Positions 9,399 to 17,555 of a stretch of DNA of 64,000 nucleotides are shown here, in pieces (position 1 is the first letter of the stretch; each line of letters begins with the position of its first letter). The notes beneath the pieces are model-generated. The model was not told the DNA's origin, searched no databases, and saw only the letters and a list, made by a program, of their open reading frames with translations. The DNA is from Draconibacterium orientale (GTDB lineage Bacteria; Bacteroidota; Bacteroidia; Bacteroidales; Prolixibacteraceae), in NCBI RefSeq assembly GCF_000626635.1, contig NZ_CP007451.1, forward strand, positions 1,612,001 through 1,676,000, read 5' to 3'. A program made the translations under genes and the position numbers.

Positions 9399-10256
9399 TT
9401 AAAAGTCAATGTACTGTTCCGGATCAAGTGCAGTTCCATCGTGCCACAACTCAAAATGCAGGTGTGGTCCACTTGATAATTCTCCTGTGTTTCCGATAAT
9501 GGCAATCGCCTCGCCGGCTTTTACTGTCTGTCCGGTTTTCTTCAATAACTCGGCGTTGTGTTTATACACCGAAACCAAATTTGCTTCGTGCTGAATGTAG
9601 GCTACATAACCTGTTTCGAGGGTCCATCCGGCAAAAATCACCGTTCCGTCTAACACCGACGAGATACGGGCATTGGGTTCACTCACCAAATCAACACCAA
9701 AATGATCGGGTGTATTTTTGAAATGTTCCGAAACCACCCCTTTTACCGGCACAAAAAAGTGTACCTGGCTGAGCTCTGTAACATCGGCATTATTGTTCAT
9801 TATGGAAAGACTCAGCTGTTCAGCCAGTAATTTATCCTGAAAAACAGAATCGTGATTGTACTGCTTAAATTCTACCTCATCCGTCTCAATATCGGCTGTA
9901 GCCATTTGATCATCCTCAGGCACTTCGCCCGACATTATGGCCTGAATACCTTTGAAAAACTGATCGCGTTTTGCCAGTTCCTGTTCCAGCGAATCGACTA
10001 CCAAAGCATTACGCACCAACATTTGCCGGTACTCGGCTTTTGGGTAACCCGGAATATATTCGCGCAATCCGGTAGTTGCAATCAGCAAAATGACCAGGAT
10101 GACCAAAATTGCCGATGTTAAACTGGTTACGGTGAACACTTTCAGCCGCGAAAGCTTCATGCTCCACACCGACTGAAACGTGGTATCGTTGTAAATGATT
10201 AACCGGTATTGATTTTTTAGTTTGTCAAAAAACTTCTTCTCTTCCACTCCCCACAA
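9399..10256 (-). CDS. Membrane-anchored M23 family peptidase (LytM-like)
   Basis: This predicted cell-wall endopeptidase, or regulator of amidases, acts in the periplasm. A cytoplasmic basic segment (about 1-40) is followed by one membrane helix (about 41-63), a charged coiled-coil-like linker, and a C-terminal LytM domain. The zinc motifs are present: HFGVDL with His and Asp, and GPHLHFELW with the HxH pair, so the domain looks catalytically intact. There is no ATG: the start is TTG at 10256 or GTG at 10247, giving 285 or 282 residues. It leads the dxr-rseP-tatA run. A TAAATTTG string on the minus strand at 10270-10277 is a possible -7 box, though very close to the start. The 288-base gap upstream holds nothing else recognised. 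Confidence 0.87.
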   Translation of the reverse strand: MWGVEEKKFFDKLKNQYRLIIYNDTTFQSVWSMKLSRLKVFTVTSLTSAILVILVILLIATTGLREYIPGYPKAEYRQMLVRNALVVDSLEQELAKRDQFFKGIQAIMSGEVPEDDQMATADIETDEVEFKQYNHDSVFQDKLLAEQLSLSIMNNNADVTELSQVHFFVPVKGVVSEHFKNTPDHFGVDLVSEPNARISSVLDGTVIFAGWTLETGYVAYIQHEANLVSVYKHNAELLKKTGQTVKAGEAIAIIGNTGELSSGPHLHFELWHDGTALDPEQYIDF

Positions 10257-10544
10257 AATTTTAAGGCTACAAATTTAGTAAGAATTGAGACATGACCCTG
10301 TTGTTTAGAGATTTTTAACCAATTGATTTAGAGTCAACAGAAAACAGGCTTGTAAAAAGCGCGAGTTTGTTGCCACACACTGCACCTCACAGTGTTAGCT
10401 GTTATTCACAAAATATAAATTTTGAATAAGCAAGAAAAAAATAATCAATGTTCAATGATGAATAACCAATACTGCTTAAAACACACACCAATTTTAAGTT
10501 GATTTGGAAATTGATCATTCGGTACTGGATATTTTTCAGTTTTC

Positions 10545-11549
10545 CTACCGTTCAACAGGATAGCAAATTCGGGTAATCCATTTTGCCGGATCAGGTTCCT
10601 GCTGCGGATCGGTTAGGTATATTTCCATTGGCGCACTGGCCAGGTTAAAACCGTGTGCTTCTACCCATTTCTGCACAGCTATGTGCCCTTCCTGCAAGTT
10701 GCTGTAATCGCCATAAAAATCGAGGCAGGCACAAGTGCTAGTAGGAAAAGTTGCCACTTTTACTGTTGCATTTCCTTCAATATTTTCTTTGATTGGAATG
10801 CCGCATTCAAAATCAATATTTTCTTCGTCCATCAGGTGGTACATCGAAAAAGGCATTCCGGCCATTTCAATTTCCTTTTGCGCCAAAAATTTGCTGATCT
10901 CGCTATACATCTCACTCATTTCGCGACTCACTTCAATAAAAGGCACGGTTTCGCGAATGCCGGCATAGTACATTTCTGGTACTTCGTCAAGCAGAATTAC
11001 CGGTTCGTTCTCCTTCTCGATTACCTGGCAAAGTGCCTTTAATTTTACCAAGCCATTGTCGAAATCGGTTGCCATACTTTTTTTCATCAGCAGCCCCATC
11101 CAACGTGCAAAAGGATTGTTACCAACATCATATGTCAGTGCCCAGTTCACGGTAGTTCCCTCGTTCTTCTCTGCCAACAAAAAACTACTTAAAGCTTCTC
11201 CACGTTCCATAAAATCGAGCGAAACAGTAACTTCGTTGTACGCATTTGCCTCAATAATTTCGATGGATGCAACACTATTTTCGTTGGATTCATTTCTCAA
11301 AATATAACCTCCACCTGCACCAACTCCGTGGTTAATGTATTCCACACTGCTATTTTCGCCCCTTCGTTTCCAGGGCGACCAATTATCCCACCGGTGCAAA
11401 TCAATGAGTTGTGCATAAACGGTTTTCACAGGGGCCTGAATATCGGCACTCCGCTCAACCACAAGCGTTTTGGGCAAAAAATAAGCGATGGCAACAAACA
11501 AAGCGCCCCACAACAAAACCCACATAATAATCCGAACAAATCGACTCAT
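10545..11549 (-). CDS. SRPBCC domain protein with C-terminal GyrI-like domain
   Basis: The 334-residue protein has one N-terminal membrane helix (about 6-25). A polyketide-cyclase/SRPBCC-type domain follows (motifs VERSADIQAPVKTVYAQL and WDNWSPWKRR). The last ~150 residues start at VPEMYYAGIRETVPF and resemble the GyrI-like/AraC effector-binding fold. This combination is a known small-molecule-binding architecture of unknown ligand in Bacteroidetes. The gene stands alone, divergent from the S46 peptidase. The membrane anchor suggests the binding domains face either the cytoplasm or periplasm; the sequence does not decide. Function is not established. Confidence 0.78.
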   Translation of the reverse strand: MSRFVRIIMWVLLWGALFVAIAYFLPKTLVVERSADIQAPVKTVYAQLIDLHRWDNWSPWKRRGENSSVEYINHGVGAGGGYILRNESNENSVASIEIIEANAYNEVTVSLDFMERGEALSSFLLAEKNEGTTVNWALTYDVGNNPFARWMGLLMKKSMATDFDNGLVKLKALCQVIEKENEPVILLDEVPEMYYAGIRETVPFIEVSREMSEMYSEISKFLAQKEIEMAGMPFSMYHLMDEENIDFECGIPIKENIEGNATVKVATFPTSTCACLDFYGDYSNLQEGHIAVQKWVEAHGFNLASAPMEIYLTDPQQEPDPAKWITRICYPVER

Positions 11550-11751
11550 AACAAGTTTTTAGTTTCAATATAATGCAATTCGTGTAATTCAAACCGCATA
11601 TCAAATACAAATGTTAAAACCGAACCAAAATTTACAGGAAAGTTAAAAATGCTGCTGCGGATTTCCGAATTATCGTAATCTGGGTGGTCATTCTTTCTGT
11701 TAACATAAAGGATAAAGAGATATAAATCACGTATTAAGTATTTTGAAAAAC

Positions 11752-11759
11752 TATATTTG
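11752..11759 (+). promoter_or_regulatory. Likely -7 box of the S46 peptidase gene
   Basis: TATATTTG matches the TAnnTTTG consensus and lies 32 bases before the chosen start at 11791. A convincing -33 TTTG at normal spacing is not seen. The identical octamer precedes pyrH. Confidence 0.5.
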
Positions 11760-11790
11760 TACAAATTTTTTGAATAGAACAATTAATAAA

Positions 11791-13947
11791 ATGATGAGAA
11801 AATTAAATCTGATGCTGTTGATATCAATCTTCATGATTGGTTCGGCAGTTGCCAAAGAAGGAATGTGGCTTCCTTCACTTATTCACAAACTGAACATTAA
11901 AACCATGCAAGATATGGGCTGCGAATTGAGTGCTGAAGATATTTACAGCATCAATCAATCGAGCCTGAAAGATGCGATCGTGGCACTCGACCGCGGATCG
12001 TGTACTGCCGAAGTAATTTCAAAAGACGGTCTGCTTTTAACCAACCACCACTGTGGTTTTGGCGAAATTCAGCAGCACTCTAGCGTTGAGCACGATTATC
12101 TGCAAGATGGTTTTTGGGCCCGTTCAAAAGAAGAAGAACTTCCGAACCCGGGAAAAACGGTTACTTTCCTTATTTCGGTTGAAGATGTAACCGCTAAAGT
12201 TTTGGCCGATGTTACCGACGAAATGAGCGAAAGCGAAAGAAACGACAAAATCGACCAGACAGTTCGCCAGCTGGAAAAAGAAGCAAAAGGCGATACGCAC
12301 TACGAAGTTTACATAAGAGACTTTTTAAAAGCCAACCAATACTTCCTTTTTGTTACCGAAACATTTAAAGATGTACGTTTGGTAGGAGCACCACCGCAAG
12401 CATTAGGTAAATTTGGTGGCGACACCGACAACTGGATGTGGCCACGCCATACCAACGACTTTTCGATGTTCCGCGTTTATTGTGGTCCCGACGGATTACC
12501 AGCCGAATACTCGGAAGACAATGTGCCTTACCAGCCAAAACACCACTTGCCAATTTCGCTTAAAGGTGTTGACGAAGGCGATTTTGCCATGGTATTTGGT
12601 TACCCGGGAAGCACCAACCGTTACAAAACATCGTGGGGAATTGACTACACCATGAAAGTAACAAACACTGCACGCATTTTGGTTCGTGAGAAAAAACTGG
12701 ACATTATTGCCGACTACATGGCTACCAGCCAAAAAGCAAAAATCCAGTATGCATCGAAACATGCACGCAGCGCCAACTACTACAAAAATGCAATTGGCCA
12801 AAACCAGGCATTGACAAAACTGGGCATTATTGCACAAAAACAAGAGCTTGAAAAAGAATTTACCAACTGGGTAAATGCAAATGCCGACAGAAAAGCAAAA
12901 TACGGAGAAGCACTTTCATTAATTGAAGAATCGTATAAGGAAGTTGAGGCTGAAAAAGCAATGGAATTTGCTGCAGAAGCCTTGTTGCGCGGACCAGAGA
13001 TTTTTATGTTTGCCTACCGCGCCAACCAATTGGCCGACCTGTTGGAAAAACCGGAAGAGAACAAAGACAAAATTGAAGCTTTTTCGGGCCGACTGGAAGA
13101 ATCGCTGGATGCTTTCTACAAAGATTACGACGCGGCTACCGATGAAAAAATTGTTGCTGCACTGATGAAGATTTACGCCGAAAACATCTCATCAGGCTAC
13201 TACCCGTCTTTCTTTGCTGAAATTCAAAACAAATACAAAGGCGACTACGCTAAGTACACCGAAAAAATGTTTAAAAAATCGATTTTCGACAACCAGGAAG
13301 AGTTGACTGCTTTCCTCGAAAATCCTTCGTTAAAAACACTGCAGAAAGACATGGTTTTTCAGGCAGCTGTTGACATTTTTGATATGTACCGCGCTACATC
13401 GATGAGTTTAAGAGACGGCGACGAAAAGTTGCAAAAAGGAAGAAGGTTGTTTGTTGCCGGTTTAATGGAAATGCAGCCTGACAAGAAATTTTACCCGGAT
13501 GCCAACTCAACCATGCGCTTAACTTACGGAACGGTAATGCCTTACGATCCGCGCGATGGTGTAACGTACAAATACTACACAACCACCGATGGCTACCTGG
13601 AAAAAGAAATTCCGGGCGATTACGAGTTTGACGTTCCTGCGCGCATGAAAGAACTGCTGTTGGATGAAAACTTCGGACAATATGCAGATGAAGACGGTAA
13701 ACTTCGCGCCTGTTTCATTACCGATAACGACATTACCGGCGGAAACTCGGGAAGCCCTGTTATTAACGGAAAAGGCGAACTGATTGGTATTGCTTTCGAC
13801 GGAAACTGGGAAGCCATGAGCGGCGACCTTGATTTTGAAGAAAACCTGCAACGCTGTATTAATGTTGACATCCGTTTTGTACTTTGGGTGGTTGACATTT
13901 ATGCCGGTGCTCAAAACCTGATCGATGAAATGACAATTATTCGCTAA
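11791..13947 (+). CDS. S46 family dipeptidyl-peptidase (DPP7/DPP11 type)
   Basis: This secreted serine exopeptidase removes dipeptides from peptide N-termini and belongs to a family that is strongly Bacteroidetes-associated and used in peptide catabolism. The chosen ATG gives 718 residues with a clean signal peptide ending near AVA-KEG. An upstream in-frame start at 11743 would spoil the signal. The chymotrypsin-like triad is visible: His87 in TNHHCGFG, Asp in GGDTDNWMWPRH (211 or 213) and Ser653 in GGNSGSPV. At the specificity position after IAFD there is Gly671. DPP11 enzymes, which prefer acidic residues, carry Arg there and DPP7 carries Gly, so DPP7-like hydrophobic preference is inferred. 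No T9SS C-terminal domain is present, so it is probably periplasmic. Confidence 0.92.
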   Translation: MMRKLNLMLLISIFMIGSAVAKEGMWLPSLIHKLNIKTMQDMGCELSAEDIYSINQSSLKDAIVALDRGSCTAEVISKDGLLLTNHHCGFGEIQQHSSVEHDYLQDGFWARSKEEELPNPGKTVTFLISVEDVTAKVLADVTDEMSESERNDKIDQTVRQLEKEAKGDTHYEVYIRDFLKANQYFLFVTETFKDVRLVGAPPQALGKFGGDTDNWMWPRHTNDFSMFRVYCGPDGLPAEYSEDNVPYQPKHHLPISLKGVDEGDFAMVFGYPGSTNRYKTSWGIDYTMKVTNTARILVREKKLDIIADYMATSQKAKIQYASKHARSANYYKNAIGQNQALTKLGIIAQKQELEKEFTNWVNANADRKAKYGEALSLIEESYKEVEAEKAMEFAAEALLRGPEIFMFAYRANQLADLLEKPEENKDKIEAFSGRLEESLDAFYKDYDAATDEKIVAALMKIYAENISSGYYPSFFAEIQNKYKGDYAKYTEKMFKKSIFDNQEELTAFLENPSLKTLQKDMVFQAAVDIFDMYRATSMSLRDGDEKLQKGRRLFVAGLMEMQPDKKFYPDANSTMRLTYGTVMPYDPRDGVTYKYYTTTDGYLEKEIPGDYEFDVPARMKELLLDENFGQYADEDGKLRACFITDNDITGGNSGSPVINGKGELIGIAFDGNWEAMSGDLDFEENLQRCINVDIRFVLWVVDIYAGAQNLIDEMTIIR

Positions 13948-13968
13948 ACGAATTCAGGATATTTTACT

Positions 13969-13999
13969 AAAACCTCGTCAAATTTTGGCGGGGTTTTTT
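13969..13999 (+). terminator. Intrinsic terminator after the S46 gene
   Basis: AAAACCTCGTC (13969-13979) pairs with GGCGGGGTTTT (13987-13997) using two G-U pairs, followed by a T-run to 13999. It is 22 bases past the stop. Confidence 0.85.
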
Positions 14000-14113
14000 G
14001 TTTATCACACTTGAGATTAAAAGTATTGAGTAACGTGACCGATAAAAACAAAGTTTGTTTATTAAAAAGAATACTCACTACTTTGTACTTTTAATCTCTC
14101 TACTATAAATAAA

Positions 14114-14575
14114 ATGGCTCGACCAAAAATTACGATATACACCGACGGCGCTGCACGCGGAAATCCGGGAAACGGAGGCTACGGAATTGTGTTGCTTTCC
14201 GGCCCTCACCGCAAAGAACTTTCGGAAGGCTATAAACATACCACCAATAACCGTATGGAGTTGCTGGCGGTAATTGTGGCGTTGGAATCGCTGAAAATTG
14301 AAGGCTGCGATGTTACCGTTTACACCGACTCGAAATATGTTGCCGATGCCGTTGAAAAGGGCTGGGTTTTTAATTGGGTGAAAAAGCGCTTTAAAGGCAA
14401 AAAAAATCCCGACCTTTGGATGCGGTTCCTTGAGATTTATAAAAAGCACGTAGTTAAGTTTGTTTGGGTGAAAGGCCATGCCAACAATCCGCTTAACGAG
14501 CGTTGCGATGAGTTGGCAGTTGAAGCATCGATGAAGCCAAATCTTTTAGTTGACGAGGGGTATAAACCGGAATAA
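14114..14575 (+). CDS. rnhA: Ribonuclease HI
   Basis: RNase HI cleaves the RNA strand of RNA-DNA hybrids, with roles in R-loop and primer removal. The 153-residue protein has the complete acidic active site: Asp11 (YTDGA), Glu49 (NNRMEL), Asp72 (YTDSKY) and Asp132 (NERCDELA), plus His122 in VKGHANNPLN. Length and motifs match the E. coli enzyme. It precedes psd by 6 bases, so the two are probably cotranscribed although functionally unrelated. A second RNase H (rnhB) lies 1.1 kb away on the opposite strand. Confidence 0.96.
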   Translation: MARPKITIYTDGAARGNPGNGGYGIVLLSGPHRKELSEGYKHTTNNRMELLAVIVALESLKIEGCDVTVYTDSKYVADAVEKGWVFNWVKKRFKGKKNPDLWMRFLEIYKKHVVKFVWVKGHANNPLNERCDELAVEASMKPNLLVDEGYKPE

Positions 14576-14581
14576 TTTGAA

Positions 14582-15547
14582 ATGAAACAACTAAGTTTGG
14601 TACTGCTTCTTTTGACTTTTATTTCTTGCCAAAAAGAAGTTGAACCGGATAAAAAAATGGAAACCTTAAAATATATAGAAAGAGCAAGCGGGGAAGTTAA
14701 AACCGAAAATGTTCCCGGCAAAGGAATGCTGAAGTGGTTGTACGCGTCGGCAAGCGGGAAAGCTGCCCTGAACCTGTTGGTTAAACGCAAAATCGTTTCG
14801 GCAGCTGGTGGCTGGTATATGGATTCGAGGCTTTCGGCAAAACGTATCCCTGAATTTGTAAACGAGCACCGCATTAATTTAAACGAATGCGAAATCAGCG
14901 ATACGCAGCATTACAAAACCTTTAACAACTTTTTCTGTCGCAAACTAAAACCGGGTGCGCGCCCAATGGAAGAAGGTGTTGTTTCTCCGGCAGATGGAAA
15001 AATTCTGGCCTTTCAATCGATGAAGGATATTCCATCGTTTTTTATAAAAGGGTCTGAATTTAACCTGCAAACTTTCCTTGACGATGAAAGTCTGGCAAAA
15101 AAATACGAAGATGGAGCAATGGCCATTGTTCGTTTGGCTCCGGCTGATTATCACCGATATCATTTCCCGGCTTCGGGAATTGCTTCTGAATCGCTTAAAA
15201 TTAATGGCCACTATTATTCGGTTTCGCCACTGGCACTGCGTGGCAACCTGAAAATTTTCTGCGAAAACAAACGCGAATACTGCACCCTTTCAACGGAAGA
15301 ATTTGGAGATATTCTGATTGTTGATGTGGGCGCTACCATGGTTGGAAGCATTATTCAAACTTACGAGGCAAACTCCAAAGTGAAAAAAGGAGACGAAAAA
15401 GGCTACTTTGCTTTTGGTGGATCAACACTGGTTTTACTGTTCGAAAAAGAAACGATTACGTTTGATGCCGACCTGATTGAAAACACAAAAAAAGGCTTGG
15501 AAACCACCGTTAAAGTTGGTGAGAAGATTGCTTCGCCTGTTTTGTAA
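14582..15547 (+). CDS. psd: Phosphatidylserine decarboxylase, lipoprotein-like N-terminus
   Basis: This proenzyme self-cleaves to a pyruvoyl enzyme that converts phosphatidylserine to phosphatidylethanolamine. The motifs are SPADGK (Asp), DYHRYHFPASG (His) and the cleavage site GGST with Ser281, all intact. From about residue 26 the sequence aligns with what I recall of clostridial-type Psd (KGMLKWLYASASGKA, YKTFNNFFCRKLKPGARP). The first 25 residues are unusual: MKQLSLVLLLLTFISC looks like a lipoprotein signal with Cys16, which would put the enzyme outside the cytoplasmic membrane. An internal ATG at 14657 would give the ordinary cytoplasmic form. The upstream start fits tight spacing to rnhA. 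Both starts remain possible. Confidence 0.92.
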   Translation: MKQLSLVLLLLTFISCQKEVEPDKKMETLKYIERASGEVKTENVPGKGMLKWLYASASGKAALNLLVKRKIVSAAGGWYMDSRLSAKRIPEFVNEHRINLNECEISDTQHYKTFNNFFCRKLKPGARPMEEGVVSPADGKILAFQSMKDIPSFFIKGSEFNLQTFLDDESLAKKYEDGAMAIVRLAPADYHRYHFPASGIASESLKINGHYYSVSPLALRGNLKIFCENKREYCTLSTEEFGDILIVDVGATMVGSIIQTYEANSKVKKGDEKGYFAFGGSTLVLLFEKETITFDADLIENTKKGLETTVKVGEKIASPVL

Positions 15548-15593
15548 AAAAGAGTGAAAGCATGACTTTAAGTTGTGTGAAAGCAAAAATTGG

Positions 15594-15626
15594 AGTGATA
15601 GTATGACTCTGAGTCATACTATCACT
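15594..15626. repeat. Perfect 16-bp dyad between psd and rnhB
   Basis: AGTGATAGTATGACTC at 15594-15609 is followed by one T and then its exact reverse complement at 15611-15626. A 1-base centre cannot form a normal hairpin loop without melting inner pairs, and no T-run follows. A degenerate copy of the left arm (GAGTGAAAGCATGACT) lies 41 bases upstream near 15552. It could be a protein-binding site or a bidirectional terminator between convergent genes. Confidence 0.75.
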
Positions 15627-15657
15627 AGCGTGAACGAAGCAAAAGTTCTGCAATCAA

Positions 15658-16269
15658 CTATAAATCAAGCGCAAGTTGTTCATCCAACAAACGAAACGTC
15701 ATGCGATGGTATTTTGTTGGCCCGAATTCCTTAATAGCGGCCCGGTGTTTTTTGGTTGGATAACCTTTGTTTTTGTCCCAATCGTAATTTGAAAATTCCT
15801 GATGAATCGCGGCCATATAATCGTCGCGGTAAGTTTTGGCCAGAATCGATGCTGCGGCAATGGAATAAAATCGTCCGTCGCCCTTAATCATGCAGGTGTA
15901 CGGAATTTTGCTTTTGGTTCGGAAGCGGTTACCATCGATCAGCAAATGTTCGGGAACAGTTTCCAGTTTTTCAATGGCCCTGTTCATAGCCAGAAAGGAA
16001 GCATTCAGAATATTCACCTCATCAATTTCATTATTATCAACCGCAACTACGGCCCACGCCAAAGCTTGCTCTTCAACCAGCGGACGTAACTGATAACGCT
16101 GTTTTTCTGTCAGTTTTTTGGAATCGTTCAACAACTCATTCTCAAAATCGGCCGGAAGAATTACTGCAGCAGCAAATACTGGTCCGGCCAGGCAGCCTCG
16201 TCCGGCTTCGTCGCAACCGGCTTCAATTGTATTTTTGTTGTAAAAAGGAAGTAGTTTTTGTTTATCCAT
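15658..16269 (-). CDS. rnhB: Ribonuclease HII
   Basis: RNase HII removes ribonucleotides misincorporated in DNA and RNA from hybrids. The 203-residue protein has the diagnostic [15 protein letters not shown] block with Asp20 and Glu21, Asp112 in LLIDGNRF and Asp131 in [18 protein letters not shown]. It is complete and of normal length. It reads convergent to psd; the perfect palindrome lies between their ends. Confidence 0.96.
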   Translation of the reverse strand: MDKQKLLPFYNKNTIEAGCDEAGRGCLAGPVFAAAVILPADFENELLNDSKKLTEKQRYQLRPLVEEQALAWAVVAVDNNEIDEVNILNASFLAMNRAIEKLETVPEHLLIDGNRFRTKSKIPYTCMIKGDGRFYSIAAASILAKTYRDDYMAAIHQEFSNYDWDKNKGYPTKKHRAAIKEFGPTKYHRMTFRLLDEQLALDL

Positions 16270-16333
16270 AGAAAACGATCAAATTGACAAATTGTTAAAC
16301 TGATAAATTGTTTTTTACTGCGACTGAAAACTG

Positions 16334-17458
16334 TTACTGAAGACTCTTTTCAACGCTCATCCACAGTAAACGCGCTGTTTCGTCCCAGCTAAATTTATTT
16401 TTCTGCAGAAATCCTTTTTCCACCAGTTCGGTGCGTAAATCGGAGTCTTCGTGCAACTTAATCATCGCATCGGTTATCTGATCGATTTTTAACGGATCGG
16501 CATAAAGTACGGCATTGCCACCAACCTCCGGGATAGATGTCGTATTCGAGCAAATTACCGGAACACCGGCACTCATTGCCTCAACGATAGGGATACCAAA
16601 ACCTTCGAAAAACGGCACAAAAGTAAGTGCCATTGCTGCGCCAAAGATATCATGTAAATCGGCTGTTGAAACACGCCCCGTAAACACTACATCATCTTTG
16701 TGACGCATATTTTCATAGGTCTCAAAAATATCTCCTGTTTTATGCATTTCGCCGCCAACAATTACCAGCTTTGTTGCATTGTTAACCACACTTTTAAAGG
16801 CATCAAAAGCCTTCAGTAAGCCACAAACATTTTTACGAGGATGTAAGGCACCCACAAACAGAAAATATTCAGCACCATCTGTAAACATCGAACGCACCTC
16901 CATTTTCTCTTCTTCAGAAATGGGTTCAAAAATCTGGTTGATTCCATCGTAAACCACATCAATTTTGTCGTAATCGACTTTAAACGAGCGGGTAATATCT
17001 TCTTTCGAATAAAACGAAACCGTGGCAATCCGTTTCGCCAGGCGGGCAAACTTTGGGAAATAGCGATTGTAGTATTTTGCTTTCAGCCAGGGAAGGTCAT
17101 CGGGGCGATGCACAAAGTTAATGTCGTGAATTACACCCAATTGAGGCACTCTGGTACGTTGCGAAAGATAACCATCAGGCGACAGAAAAAGATCGGCTTT
17201 GTATTTTTTCAGGATTGCCGGGATTCGAAATTCAAACCAAAGATACCACAAAAACGGGTGGCGCGTTGGCGGACCAATAACTACCGGAGTAACATTTTCG
17301 GCAAAAATATAATCCTTGTTGTATGGTCGGTCAAATATAAAAATAAACTCATGCTCAGGATGATTGATCGTCATCCGTTTTAGCGTTTCATAAGTAAACC
17401 AACCTATTCCCTCAAGCTTCCCTTTTATTAATAAACGCGTATTTACGGCAATAACCAT
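16334..17458 (-). CDS. Family 4-type glycosyltransferase
   Basis: This 374-residue GT-B glycosyltransferase is predicted to add a sugar to a cell-surface polysaccharide or lipid carrier; donor and acceptor are unknown. The C-terminal nucleotide-sugar site is clear: FVGALHPRKN, then EGFGIPIVEAMSAGVPVIC with the E-x7-E pair. The ATG at 17458 (MVIAVNTRLLIKGKLEGIG) is preferred over 17488 because the latter adds ten residues unlike the family start. It is divergent from a flippase with a gap of about 100 bases, so the two probably serve the same envelope glycan pathway. Confidence 0.85.
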   Translation of the reverse strand: MVIAVNTRLLIKGKLEGIGWFTYETLKRMTINHPEHEFIFIFDRPYNKDYIFAENVTPVVIGPPTRHPFLWYLWFEFRIPAILKKYKADLFLSPDGYLSQRTRVPQLGVIHDINFVHRPDDLPWLKAKYYNRYFPKFARLAKRIATVSFYSKEDITRSFKVDYDKIDVVYDGINQIFEPISEEEKMEVRSMFTDGAEYFLFVGALHPRKNVCGLLKAFDAFKSVVNNATKLVIVGGEMHKTGDIFETYENMRHKDDVVFTGRVSTADLHDIFGAAMALTFVPFFEGFGIPIVEAMSAGVPVICSNTTSIPEVGGNAVLYADPLKIDQITDAMIKLHEDSDLRTELVEKGFLQKNKFSWDETARLLWMSVEKSLQ

Positions 17459-17555
17459 AAGTGCTGTCGATTTTTCGTAAATGTACAAAGTCTGTTCAAA
17501 TATTTGTTACTTTTAAGTCTTCAAATTCTAGATACAATTCAAGAAACACGGTGTT

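Noticed and set aside
8237-9505. Longer dxr start at 9505
   Set aside because: The extra 36 residues overlap the M23 gene and precede the universal GSTGSIG start block; ATG 9397 fits the family.
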